DNA of 64,000 nucleotides, taken from JALOAT01 sp041677345. GTDB taxonomy: Bacteria > Pseudomonadota > Gammaproteobacteria > Thiohalomonadales > Thiohalomonadaceae. This document shows, piece by piece, positions 48,346 through 56,295 of this stretch (positions are counted from its first letter, which is position 1; every line of letters begins with the position of its first letter). The stretch spans positions 18,396-82,395 of the forward strand of contig JBAYQE010000001.1 in the NCBI GenBank assembly GCA_041677345.1, in the 5' to 3' direction. The position numbers were made by a program, and so were the translations under genes. The notes under the pieces are model-generated. The model saw nothing but the letters and a program-made list of their open reading frames with translations. It was not told the DNA's origin and made no database searches.

Positions 48346-49446
48346 GTGGACGTGCCGAAATTTCTTGCCCGCGAACGGCTGGATGCATTGCTGGGTGCAC
48401 TCGCCCATGCCGGCTATGCGCTCATCGGACCACGCCGGCAGGAGGGTGCCATCGTGTTCGGTCCGGTGCGGACGCAGCAAGACCTGCCGCGCGGTGTATG
48501 CGACAGCCAGGAGCCGGGCCATTACCGGCTGTGCGATACCCCCTCGCCACGTCTGTTCGGATTCGCCAATGGACCCCAGGCGCTTAAACCGCTGTTCTTT
48601 GCCCCGCGTGAAGCGCTGTGGGAAGTACGTCGGAATGAGGCGGGGCTCCAGTTTGCAGCCGTGACGCCAGCCGCACCCAAGCCACTGGCGATCATCGGTG
48701 TACGTGCCTGCGACCTCGCGGCACTGGCATTGCAAGACCAGCACTTCCTGGCGGGCGAACGCCCGGATGCCCATTATGCGGCACGCCGCGCCGATGCCTT
48801 CCTGCTGACGGTGAACTGTACCCATCCCGCGACCACCTGCTTTTGCGCCTCTACCGGTGACGGACCCGAGGCGAGCGGCGGTTATGACTTGCTGCTCGAC
48901 GAGCTGGACGACGGTTATCTCGTCACCGCAGGGAGCGAGGCCGGGCGCGCCATGCTCACGTACTTGCCCACGCAGGCCGCTTCGGACGAACAGTGCGCCG
49001 CGGCACGGGAACAGTCCCGCGTGGCGGCCCGCCAGCAGCGTGAACTGCCGGCGGGCAACCTGGGGCCGGCGTTCGCGGCGCAACTGGAGCATCCGCGCTG
49101 GGCCGACGTCGCGGCACGTTGCCTTTCCTGCGGCAACTGCACCGCCGTATGCCCCACCTGCTTCTGCAACGCACAGGTGGAGGACGCGGATCTCGAAGGT
49201 GCACGCTCCCAACGCCTGCGCCAATGGGATTCCTGCTTCACCGAAGGCCACAGCTACATCCACGGTATCGTCATACGCGACGATACCCGCAAGCGCTATC
49301 GGCAGTGGCTTACCCACAAACTGGGTCATTGGCACGCACAATACGGGCGTTCTGGATGTGTGGGCTGCGGCCGCTGCATCACCTGGTGTCCCGTAGGCAT
49401 CGACATCACCGAAGGGGCCGCTGCCATCACGGGAGCGCAGGTATGA
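48346..49446 (+). CDS. Group 3b NiFe hydrogenase beta subunit (iron–sulfur electron-transfer)
   Basis: The 366-residue cytoplasmic protein is the beta subunit of a sulfhydrogenase-type (group 3b) hydrogenase. Its C-terminal third holds two 4Fe–4S ferredoxin motifs: CLSCGNCTAVCPTCFC (about 261–276) and CVGCGRCITWCPVG (about 338–351). It passes electrons between the delta/alpha hydrogenase module and the flavin gamma subunit. It starts with GTG and overlaps the gamma gene by 4 bp. Gene order beta–gamma–delta–alpha is diagnostic for this group. Confidence 0.94.
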   Translation: MDVPKFLARERLDALLGALAHAGYALIGPRRQEGAIVFGPVRTQQDLPRGVCDSQEPGHYRLCDTPSPRLFGFANGPQALKPLFFAPREALWEVRRNEAGLQFAAVTPAAPKPLAIIGVRACDLAALALQDQHFLAGERPDAHYAARRADAFLLTVNCTHPATTCFCASTGDGPEASGGYDLLLDELDDGYLVTAGSEAGRAMLTYLPTQAASDEQCAAAREQSRVAARQQRELPAGNLGPAFAAQLEHPRWADVAARCLSCGNCTAVCPTCFCNAQVEDADLEGARSQRLRQWDSCFTEGHSYIHGIVIRDDTRKRYRQWLTHKLGHWHAQYGRSGCVGCGRCITWCPVGIDITEGAAAITGAQV

Positions 49447-50288
49447 GCGCCGTACACGAGAACGCCTTCCCCGTGCCGTACGAAGCGGAAATCGTGGAGC
49501 GCATCCAGGAATCACCGAGCATATTCACCCTGCGCCTGCGTTTCACCGAAGCGGCGGTGCAGGCCGCCTATCGCTTCGCGCCCGGCCAGTTCAACATGCT
49601 GTACCTGTTCGGCGTGGGCGAGGTGCCCATCTCCATCGTTTCCGATCCCGAGGACGATCACCTGTTTGATCACACCATCCGCAGTGTGGGTCGCGTGACG
49701 CGCGTCATGGCCGCCTTGCGGCCGGGTGAGCGCGTGGGCGTGCGCGGACCTTTCGGCCGCGGTTGGCCCATGGCGCAGGCGGAAGGGCGCGATGTGGTCA
49801 TCGTCACCGGGGGCCTGGGCTGCGCGCCGGTGATGTCAGTGATCAACTATGTGCTGCGCCGGCGCGAGCGCTTTGGACGTCTGGTGATCATCCAGGGGGT
49901 CAAGCATTCCGACGACCTCATCTGGCGCGAGCGTTACGAGCAGTGGGCGCGTCTGCCTGATACGCAGGTGTTCATCGCGGCGGATCAGGCCGGCCCTGGC
50001 TGGCCCTTCCGCGAAGGCCTTGTCACGGCGCTGCTGGGCGAGGCGGAACTCGATACGCAGCACAGTTGCGTCATGATGTGCGGTCCCGAAGGCATGATGC
50101 AGGCGGTGGCGCGAGACCTGTTGGCACGTGGTTTCAGCGAGCGTGACCTGTGGTTGTCCATGGAGCGTAACATGCATTGCGGGCAGGGCTTGTGTGGCCA
50201 CTGCCAGCTGGGCGCAAAGTTCGTATGCAAGGACGGGCCGGTGTTCTCCTACGACGAGATCAAGCACCTGCTCGGGCTCCGTTTGTGA
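49443..50288 (+). CDS. Group 3b NiFe hydrogenase gamma subunit (FAD/NAD(P)-binding)
   Basis: The 281-residue ferredoxin-reductase-type subunit has an FAD-binding domain (FAPGQFNMLYLFGVGEVPIS), an NAD(P)-binding domain (VVIVTGGLGCAPVMSVINYV; MMCGPEGMM) and a 2Fe–2S cluster near the C terminus (MHCGQGLCGHCQLGAKFVC). It is the site where NAD(P)H is oxidised or formed. ATG 49443 is chosen over an earlier in-frame codon inside the beta gene. Its stop is immediately followed by an intergenic repeat island. Confidence 0.95.
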   Translation: MSAVHENAFPVPYEAEIVERIQESPSIFTLRLRFTEAAVQAAYRFAPGQFNMLYLFGVGEVPISIVSDPEDDHLFDHTIRSVGRVTRVMAALRPGERVGVRGPFGRGWPMAQAEGRDVVIVTGGLGCAPVMSVINYVLRRRERFGRLVIIQGVKHSDDLIWRERYEQWARLPDTQVFIAADQAGPGWPFREGLVTALLGEAELDTQHSCVMMCGPEGMMQAVARDLLARGFSERDLWLSMERNMHCGQGLCGHCQLGAKFVCKDGPVFSYDEIKHLLGLRL

Positions 50289-50547
50289 AGTCCGCATTGA
50301 ACGCAAAAAAAGCAAAAGGGAAGATATGCTGGGATGTGTCACATAGCCGCTGCGCGGCAACGCGACCCACGCGATCGGACCTTCGATCATTTGCGTTCAT
50401 TTGCGGACTTCAAGCTGTAGGTCACGTTGCGAAGCTACGTGACAGGATACCGCGATGTGTCACGTAGCCGCTGCGCGGCAACACGACCTACGCGATCGGA
50501 CTTTCGGACTTTCGGACCTTCGGTCATTTGGGTTCATTTGCGGACTT
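50288..50547. repeat. REP/inverted-repeat island inside the hydrogenase operon
   Basis: The island is bounded by AAGTCCGCATTGAACGCAAA (from 50288, overlapping the gamma stop codon) and by GGTTCATTTGCGGACTT (50531–50547). It contains three REP-type hairpins (50338–50370, 50417–50443, 50459–50491) and an additional arm copy (50389–50410). It fills the gap between gamma and delta and ends about 20 bp before the delta ATG. Confidence 0.85.
50417..50443 (+). repeat. REP-type hairpin (forward)
   Basis: GTAG head and perfect GTCACGT/ACGTGAC stem with GC-GAA-GC; identical to the copy at 33522. Inverted, decayed partners lie at 50338–50370 and 50459–50491 (inner stem GCCGC/GCGGC intact, outer stem with mismatches). 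Confidence 0.85.
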
Positions 50548-50567
50548 TTAAATAAAGAGAACCAACA

Positions 50568-51344
50568 ATGAAACCGAGAGTCGCGGTTCACAAGTTCAGC
50601 TCCTGCGATGGCTGCCAGCTCGCGTTTCTGAACATGGGTGAGGAGCTGATCACGCTCACACGGCTGATCGAGCTGGTGCACTTCGCCGAGGCCGGTCTGG
50701 TGAACGAGGATGCACCGGTGGATATCGCCTTCGTGGAAGGCAGCGTGAGCACGCCGCACGAGGTCGAGCGCATCCTGCGTGTGCGTGAGCACAGCCGCTT
50801 CGTGGTAAGCCTGGGTGCGTGCGCCACTGCCGGCGGCATCCAGGCCCTGCGCAACATGGCGGATACCGGCCGCTGGCTGGCCGGTGTCTATGCCCGGCCC
50901 GAGGTCATCGAGGTGCTGCCACACTCCACGCCCGTGCACGAACACATCCGGGTCGACCTGGAGCTCTGGGGCTGCCCGGTAAACAGCCAGCAAGTGATCG
51001 AGGCGGTGCGCTCCCTGCTCGCCGGTGCGGCGCCGGTGGATCATCGCGACAAGCTCTGCCTAGAGTGCAAGCGCCGGAATCAGGTGTGCGTGCTGGTGGC
51101 CCGGGGCGGGCCCTGCATGGGGCCCGTCACGCGCACCGGTTGCGGTGCACTATGCCCTTCGTTGGGGCGTGACTGCTTCGGCTGCTACGGCCCGGCTGAA
51201 AATACCAACACCGGTGCGCTGGGGCGGCGCTTCGCAGGCTTCGGCTTCGTGCCGGAGGAGATAGCTCAGCGCTTCCTGCTCATCAACAACGCGGCCGAAC
51301 CATTTCATGGAGAAGGGCGCCGCTGGCAGGGAGACGGGCAATGA
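50568..51344 (+). CDS. Group 3b NiFe hydrogenase delta (small) subunit
   Basis: The 258-residue electron-transfer small subunit has no Tat signal, consistent with a cytoplasmic enzyme. Proximal-cluster cysteines are in CDGCQ (about 13–16), GACATAGG and WGCPV. The C-terminal part holds a further Cys-rich region (CLECKRRNQVC…GPC…CGALCPSLGRDCFGC) for additional 4Fe–4S clusters. The ribosome-binding site (AAGAGA) is weak. Its stop overlaps the alpha start by 4 bp. Confidence 0.95.
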   Translation: MKPRVAVHKFSSCDGCQLAFLNMGEELITLTRLIELVHFAEAGLVNEDAPVDIAFVEGSVSTPHEVERILRVREHSRFVVSLGACATAGGIQALRNMADTGRWLAGVYARPEVIEVLPHSTPVHEHIRVDLELWGCPVNSQQVIEAVRSLLAGAAPVDHRDKLCLECKRRNQVCVLVARGGPCMGPVTRTGCGALCPSLGRDCFGCYGPAENTNTGALGRRFAGFGFVPEEIAQRFLLINNAAEPFHGEGRRWQGDGQ

Positions 51345-52636
51345 GTGAACGCCGCGATATCACCATCAATGTGCCCGTACTCGCCCGTGTGGAAGGCGAG
51401 GGGACGCTGGACCTGCATATCGTGGGTGATCGTATCGAGCAGTTGCGCCTGCGCATTTTCGAGCCGCCGCGCCTGTTCGAGAAATTTCTCGAAGGCCGCG
51501 GTTATCGCGACGTGCCCGACATGGTGGCGCGTATCTGCGGCATCTGCCCGGTGGCCTATCAGATGAGTGCGGTGCATGCCATCGAGCAGGCCTTTGACAT
51601 GGACCCCGGACCGTGGGTGCGTGACATGCGGCGCCTGTTCTACTGCGGTGAATGGCTGCAAAGCCATGCGCTGCATATACACCTGCTCGCGGCACCCGAC
51701 TTCCTCGGTTTCGTCACCGCCGTCGCCATGGCCGAAAAGTTTCCCGAAGAAGTGCGGCGCGGCCTGCATCTGCAGGAATTGGGCAACGCCATCATACGCT
51801 TGCTCGGTGCCCGTTCCGTGCATCCGGTGGGGGCACGCGTGGGCGGTTTTTTCCATGCCCCCCGGCCCGAGGATGCCGCTGCGTTGCTGGCCCGGTTGCG
51901 TGCGGCATTGCCCGATGCCGAGGCGCTGGTGCGCTGGGTGGCAAGCTTGCCCGTGCCCGACGATGTGCAGGACTTCACTTGCGTGAGCCTGCGTCAGCCC
52001 AATGAATACCCCATGAATGAGGGCCGCCTAGTTTCAAGTCATGGCCTCGACCTCGCCATCCGCAGCTATCGGGAGCACTTCCGTGAGTTCCACGCGCCCC
52101 ATTCCACGGCCTTGCATTCCAGTCTCGACGACCAGCCATACCTGGTCGGACCACTGGCGCGTCTCAACCTGAACCTGGACCGCCTGCCCGAGCCGGTGCT
52201 TGGCAATCTGCAGGCAACAGGCGTGCGTTTCCCCAGCACCAACATGTTCCACAGTGCCCTCGCACGCGCGGTGGAGATCCATTGCGCCCTGTGGGAGGCC
52301 ATCCGTCTGCTCGAGGGCTACCGTCCCGCCGAGCCTTACATCGAGGCCACGCCGCGCGCCGGGGTGGGCTATGGCTGCACCGAGGCACCACGCGGCATCC
52401 TGTGGCACCGTTTTGAAATGGACGAGCAGGGCCGCGTGGTGAACACGGACATCGTGCCGCCCACGGCGCAGAACCAGGCGCGCATCGAACAAGACCTGCA
52501 TCGCTCCTTGTCCGCCTTCGGGCTCGACCATGCCCCGGAGTCGCTGCGCCTGCGCGCCGAGATGGTGATCCGCAACTATGATCCCTGCATCTCCTGCGCC
52601 ACCCATTTCCTGCACCTGAACCTGGAACGCCAGTGA
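51341..52636 (+). CDS. Group 3b NiFe hydrogenase alpha (large, catalytic) subunit
   Basis: The 431-residue catalytic subunit binds the NiFe centre through L1 RICGICPVAY (Cys66, Cys69) and L2 DPCISCATH (Cys416, Cys419). The position that is His in many L1 motifs (CGxCxxxH) is Tyr73 here. The nine residues after His422 (FLHLNLERQ) are the likely C-terminal peptide removed during maturation. The next gene is the matching protease, overlapping by 4 bp. The enzyme should be a reversible, NAD(P)-linked hydrogenase. Confidence 0.95.
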   Translation: MSERRDITINVPVLARVEGEGTLDLHIVGDRIEQLRLRIFEPPRLFEKFLEGRGYRDVPDMVARICGICPVAYQMSAVHAIEQAFDMDPGPWVRDMRRLFYCGEWLQSHALHIHLLAAPDFLGFVTAVAMAEKFPEEVRRGLHLQELGNAIIRLLGARSVHPVGARVGGFFHAPRPEDAAALLARLRAALPDAEALVRWVASLPVPDDVQDFTCVSLRQPNEYPMNEGRLVSSHGLDLAIRSYREHFREFHAPHSTALHSSLDDQPYLVGPLARLNLNLDRLPEPVLGNLQATGVRFPSTNMFHSALARAVEIHCALWEAIRLLEGYRPAEPYIEATPRAGVGYGCTEAPRGILWHRFEMDEQGRVVNTDIVPPTAQNQARIEQDLHRSLSAFGLDHAPESLRLRAEMVIRNYDPCISCATHFLHLNLERQ

Positions 52637-53070
52637 AGGCCCTTGTACTCGGGGTGGGTTCACCCTTCGGGGCCGATCGTATCGGTTGGCTGGCCGTGGA
52701 CGCGCTGACGCCGCACCTCCATGGTGTCGCAGACCTGCAGGCCAGCGATCGCCCCGGTGCGCGCCTGCTTGCCCTGATGCGCGGCTATGAATGCGCTGTG
52801 ATCATCGATGCGCTCCAGGGGGCCGCACCAGGCAGTGTGCATTGCCTTCGGCGTGACCAACTGGCGGCCTCGTCACTGCAAGCCGTGCACAGCTTTGGCG
52901 TGGCCGACGCGCTGGCGCTGGGCGAGGCCCTGGGCGAACTGCCTGCCCGCGTAGTACTCATCGGCATCGGTGCCGGCGAGGGCGACGTGCCGCCACCCGT
53001 GGACTGGGATGTCCTTGCTCACCTCGTCCGCAGCAGACTCAGTGCGGAAAACCCCCGAGACAGCGACTAG
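52633..53070 (+). CDS. Hydrogenase maturation protease
   Basis: The 145-residue HycI/HybD-family endopeptidase removes the C-terminal tail of the large subunit after nickel insertion. Nickel-sensing residues are visible as GVGSPFGADRIGW (Asp15 in the usual acidic position), VIIDA (Asp59) and HSFGV (His86). It starts with GTG inside the alpha gene's last codons. It is evidently specific to the alpha subunit encoded upstream. Confidence 0.93.
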   Translation: MKALVLGVGSPFGADRIGWLAVDALTPHLHGVADLQASDRPGARLLALMRGYECAVIIDALQGAAPGSVHCLRRDQLAASSLQAVHSFGVADALALGEALGELPARVVLIGIGAGEGDVPPPVDWDVLAHLVRSRLSAENPRDSD

Positions 53071-53105
53071 AGTTAGAAAACCGCGCGAGCCTTCGGGAGC
53101 ACGTC

Positions 53106-53432
53106 ATGCAGGAGCAAGACATCGCCGCCGCACAGGCCCTGCTGCCTGCCTGGTTCGTGCCGCGCATGATGCAGGAGGATTGGGTCTACGGCCTCATCAT
53201 GGCCTCTGGCTCCATCATCGCCGTGGAGCGCGTGACGGCCGTGCGCCAGGCCGTTGATGGCAGTCTGTGGCTGGACGTGCGACTCGCACCGGCTGACGAT
53301 TACTGGAGCGGCAACTACGACCCCAGTGTATTCGGCGCCCCCAGCACGCGCCGCCATGCCTCCATCAATTGCACCCATGTGGCCGCCGCCTTCGAACTGG
53401 TGGATCACATCGAGCGCAATCACTCCAGGTAG
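53106..53432 (+). CDS. Hypothetical protein downstream of the hydrogenase
   Basis: The 108-residue soluble-looking protein begins MQEQDIAAAQALLPAWFVPR and contains DWVYGLIMASGSIIAVERV, SLWLDVRLAPADDYW and HASINCTHVAAAFELVDHIE. No family was recognised. It follows the protease by 35 bp in the same orientation and so could be co-transcribed, which would make it a candidate accessory factor; this is inference only. Confidence 0.65.
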   Translation: MQEQDIAAAQALLPAWFVPRMMQEDWVYGLIMASGSIIAVERVTAVRQAVDGSLWLDVRLAPADDYWSGNYDPSVFGAPSTRRHASINCTHVAAAFELVDHIERNHSR

Positions 53433-53622
53433 ATCACCTTGCGGGCCACGCCGCCGCCCACCACCACATGGACGCCTGCGCCTCGGTGCCCGGAGGTGAT
53501 CAGCGTTTTCGCTATCCATCGGGCCATGCATCCGTGAGAAGGATTAGGACTCGTGTGGCGGTTGCATGCCGAAGTGTGTTCTACGCTCAAAGCGACTTGA
53601 AAACGCCTGCGAGGGAGAGACC

Positions 53623-53835
53623 ATGAATCTGCACAAATTGACCGCGGTGATGTTTGTGATTTTGTTCGGCCTCGGCACCGCCGGCTGTGAACGCGAACAA
53701 CCCGCCGACCAGGGTGCCGGTGGCCCCGACCAGGCGGCACCCACGACACCGGGCGATACCACGACGCCGCAGTCCCCACCGGCCGGCGGTGAACAGCCTG
53801 GCGGGGGTATGGGCAGCGGTGCCGGCCAACCGTAA
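53623..53835 (+). CDS. Small lipoprotein with Cys-Glu-Arg-Glu mature start
   Basis: The 70-residue precursor has the signal MNLHKLTAVMFVILFGLGTA and lipobox GTAGC; the mature protein begins CERE and is a low-complexity Pro/Gly/Gln-rich tail. A GGGAG ribosome-binding site precedes ATG 53623. The function is unknown. The next small gene encodes another lipoprotein starting CERE. Confidence 0.7.
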   Translation: MNLHKLTAVMFVILFGLGTAGCEREQPADQGAGGPDQAAPTTPGDTTTPQSPPAGGEQPGGGMGSGAGQP

Positions 53836-53892
53836 CCCGTCGTGACAGCGCGCCCCACGAGCTGGGGCGTGCCGCCTCCTGGAGAAATCCTC

Positions 53893-54054
53893 ATGCAATG
53901 GAAACGCGTGGTGACGTCGCTGTTCGCCGCAGCAATCCTGGCGGCGACCCTGGCCGCCTGTGAACGGGAAGGTCCGGCGGAACGGGCGGGCGAATCCGTG
54001 GACGAAGGCGTGGAACGTGCGGGCGAGGAGATCGAACGCGCGACCGACCGTTGA
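53893..54054 (+). CDS. Very small lipoprotein with Cys-Glu-Arg-Glu mature start
   Basis: The 53-residue precursor has a signal peptide with lipobox LAAC and mature sequence CEREGPAERAGESVDEGV continuing as a charged amphipathic helix. A GGAG ribosome-binding site lies upstream of ATG 53893. The mature peptide of about 30 residues is mostly one helix, somewhat like Lpp- or entericidin-type peptides. The function is unknown. Confidence 0.7.
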   Translation: MQWKRVVTSLFAAAILAATLAACEREGPAERAGESVDEGVERAGEEIERATDR

Positions 54055-54179
54055 ACACGGTGTGCTACAGAGGCGGCAAGGTGTGAAGAACGGGGATTCC
54101 ACGGGGGGATTCCACGGGCACCTGTGCCAGCCCAACTCGTGGGCTGAACGCAGGCTTTCGGGTGTCCGGCCCTCCCGTT

Positions 54180-55025
54180 CTACCTGTGCTCTCGCGCTGA
54201 CACGCGCAGCAGCACGCTGTCGAGCGCCACGTGGGTAAGCAGGCGCTTGAGCGTGGCAAACAGATGGGTGGGAAAGGTCACGTAATAGCGCCGCCTTGGG
54301 CGTGCCGATTCCAGCGCGTGGATCACCTTCGCCAGCACTGCCTCGGGCGGCAGTGTGAAAGGTGCCGCCGGCCCTGGCCTTTGCAGGCGCCGCAAAGTGG
54401 CTGCGTAGCGTTCCTTGAAGGGGCTCGCCTCCACGTCGATGGTGTCGTGGAACCGCGCCATGCTGTTGGCACGGAACCGGCTCAGGATGGGACCCGGCTC
54501 AATGAGGCTCATGTGGATGCCGGTGCCTGCAAGTTCGAGGCGCAAGGTGTCGGTGAGTCCTTCCAGTGCGAACTTGCTCGCCACATAAGCGCCACGAAAC
54601 GGCAAGCCGATCAGGCCCAGCACCGAGCTGTTCTGGATGATGCGCCCATGCCCCTGGGAACGCATCACCTTCAGGACTTCCGTGGTGAGTTCGTGGGTGC
54701 CAAACAGATTGGTTTCGAACTGGGCTCGTAGTACCTCACGGCGCAAATCCTCCACCGCCCCGGGCTGACCGTATGCGCCATTGTTGAACAGGGCGTCCAG
54801 CGTGCCGCCAGTGCGGCTCAGAACATCATGGAGGGCGAGGCGGATGGAGTCGGAATCGTCCAGGTCCAGGCGCAGGCTTTCCAGACCCGATTCGCTCAGC
54901 CTTTGCACATCTTCGGGCTTGCGCGCGGTGGCGAACACCCGATAGCCGCGCGCGGCGAGGCCCTGCGCCACGCACAGGCCGATGCCGCTGGAGCAGCCGG
55001 TGATGAGTATGGTGCGGGGTTTCAT
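54180..55025 (-). CDS. Short-chain dehydrogenase/reductase (SDR family)
   Basis: The 281-residue classical SDR has the cofactor motif TGCSSGIG (about 9–16), the structural NNGA-type motif (FNNGAYG), the catalytic Ser (NSSVLG) and YVASK (about 150). It is closest in appearance to SDRs acting on lipids, steroids or retinoids (SRFRANSMARF loop); the substrate is unknown. ATG 55025 is chosen over an upstream codon at 55055. Confidence 0.92.
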   Translation of the reverse strand: MKPRTILITGCSSGIGLCVAQGLAARGYRVFATARKPEDVQRLSESGLESLRLDLDDSDSIRLALHDVLSRTGGTLDALFNNGAYGQPGAVEDLRREVLRAQFETNLFGTHELTTEVLKVMRSQGHGRIIQNSSVLGLIGLPFRGAYVASKFALEGLTDTLRLELAGTGIHMSLIEPGPILSRFRANSMARFHDTIDVEASPFKERYAATLRRLQRPGPAAPFTLPPEAVLAKVIHALESARPRRRYYVTFPTHLFATLKRLLTHVALDSVLLRVSAREHR

Positions 55026-55107
55026 GTCGGCCGATCCTGTGGTTCGGGTGTGCACGCATCATACGTTATTCTCAATGCTATCGAGATGCACCGGGACGGG
55101 GTTTCGT

Positions 55108-55575
55108 ATGAAAGCCGCTGCATGGATGGTGGTGCTGGCCGGCCTTGGGCTCCATGCCCACGCCGCCACCAAAGACCTCGCTGCCGACGTGTACGGTGGC
55201 GCCGGCGTGGGCTCACGTGACGTGAGTGACGAGAGCCGCACCGTGGTGGAGCTGTACCTTGGGGCGGAAGCAGCGCGCATCGGTCCGGCACGGCTGGGGG
55301 TCGAGTTCGGCTATTTCGACACCAGCGAGCGTGTCGGTGATGAATCGGGCGACGGCTACTGGCTCGGCGGTCTTCTCGCCTTCGGTCTGACCCCGGATGT
55401 CCGTGCGCTGTTGCGTGCAGGTGTCGATTTCGGCGACACACCGGGCGACCACGCTGGTATCGGTCTCGGCTATCTTGTCGAGCACAACATGGAGACCCGT
55501 TTCGAGCTGTTGTCACTGGACGGTGACACGACCATGCTGTTCAGCGTGGCTTATTATCCGCTCAGGTACCGTTAG
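55108..55575 (+). CDS. Small outer-membrane beta-barrel-like protein
   Basis: The 155-residue precursor has a signal peptide (MKAAAWMVVLAGLGLHAHAA) and a mature part of alternating strands with glycine turns (YGGAGVGSRDV, GVEFGYFDTSE, LRAGVDFGDTPGDHAGIGLG). This resembles OmpA-like porin-family proteins. The function is unknown. The gene ends at the tandem REP array. ATG 55108 is chosen because the longer open frame overlaps the divergent SDR gene. Confidence 0.7.
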   Translation: MKAAAWMVVLAGLGLHAHAATKDLAADVYGGAGVGSRDVSDESRTVVELYLGAEAARIGPARLGVEFGYFDTSERVGDESGDGYWLGGLLAFGLTPDVRALLRAGVDFGDTPGDHAGIGLGYLVEHNMETRFELLSLDGDTTMLFSVAYYPLRYR

Positions 55576-55661
55576 AACCACGCAGGCCACGGAGAAGATC
55601 CATTGACGACCGCTAAGCGCTTCGACGCAGGCGATGTAACTCGTCGGGTATCGTCAATGCC

Positions 55662-56247
55662 GTAAGTCACGTTGCGAAGCTGCGTGACATGTCTGCCGGT
55701 AACGCTGCGATGTCAGGTAGCGCTGCGCGCAACCTGACCTACATCTGACGTTCCTTTCGCTGTGGCCTCCGTGGTCCCTGCTTGTTTCCGCCGTAGGACA
55801 CGTTGCGAAGCTACGTGACATGCCTGCCGGTAACGCTGAGATGTCAGGTAGCGCTGCGCGCAACCTGACCTACATCGACGTTCCTTTCGCTGTGGCCTCT
55901 GTGGTCCCTGCTTGTTTCCGCCGTAGGTCACGTTGCGAAGCTACGTGACATGCCTGCCGGTAACGCTGCGATGTCAGGTAGCACTGCGCGCAACCTGACC
56001 TACATCTGACGTTCCTTTCGCTGTGGCCTCCGTGGTCCCTGCTCGTTTCCGCCGTAGGTCACGTTGCGAAGCTACGTGACATGCCTGCCGGTAACGCTGC
56101 GATGTCAGGTAGCGCTGCGCGCAACCTGACCTACATCTGACGTTCCTTTCGCTGTGGCCTCTGTGGTCCCTGCTTGTTTCCGCCGTAGGTCACGTTGCGA
56201 AGCTACGTGACATGCCTGCCGGTAACGCTGCGCACAACCTGACCTAC
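55662..56247. repeat. Tandem array of about five 130–131-bp two-REP units
   Basis: GTAG-headed forward hairpins start at 55662, 55793, 55923, 56054 and 56185 (period 131, 130, 131, 131). Each is followed by an inverted long-form hairpin ending in CTAC (55742, 55873, 56003, 56134; the last unit is shortened and ends at 56247) and a ~49-bp linker beginning ATCTGACGTTCC. The array fills the space between two convergent genes. No coding sequence is supported within 55576–56295. Confidence 0.93.
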
Positions 56248-56295
56248 AACTGGTCTCGCGCTTCTGGATGTCCTCGGCGGTTACTGTCTTTCAGC

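Noticed and set aside
52633..53070. Maturation protease suspected inactive because of altered GxGNxxxxDD motif
   Set aside because: One of the two acidic residues is replaced (ADR), but an Asp remains in the expected position together with the other Asp and His, so loss of function is not supported.
53423..53527. Minus-strand 34-codon frame starting MARWIAKTLITSGHRGAG
   Set aside because: It looks like a possible gene remnant, but it is too short, overlaps the end of the adjacent gene and has no recognisable family.
55576..56295. CRISPR-like array
   Set aside because: The regular ~131-bp period comes from near-identical repeat and linker. There are no unique spacers, and each unit is a pair of inverted hairpins, so it is a REP array, not CRISPR.
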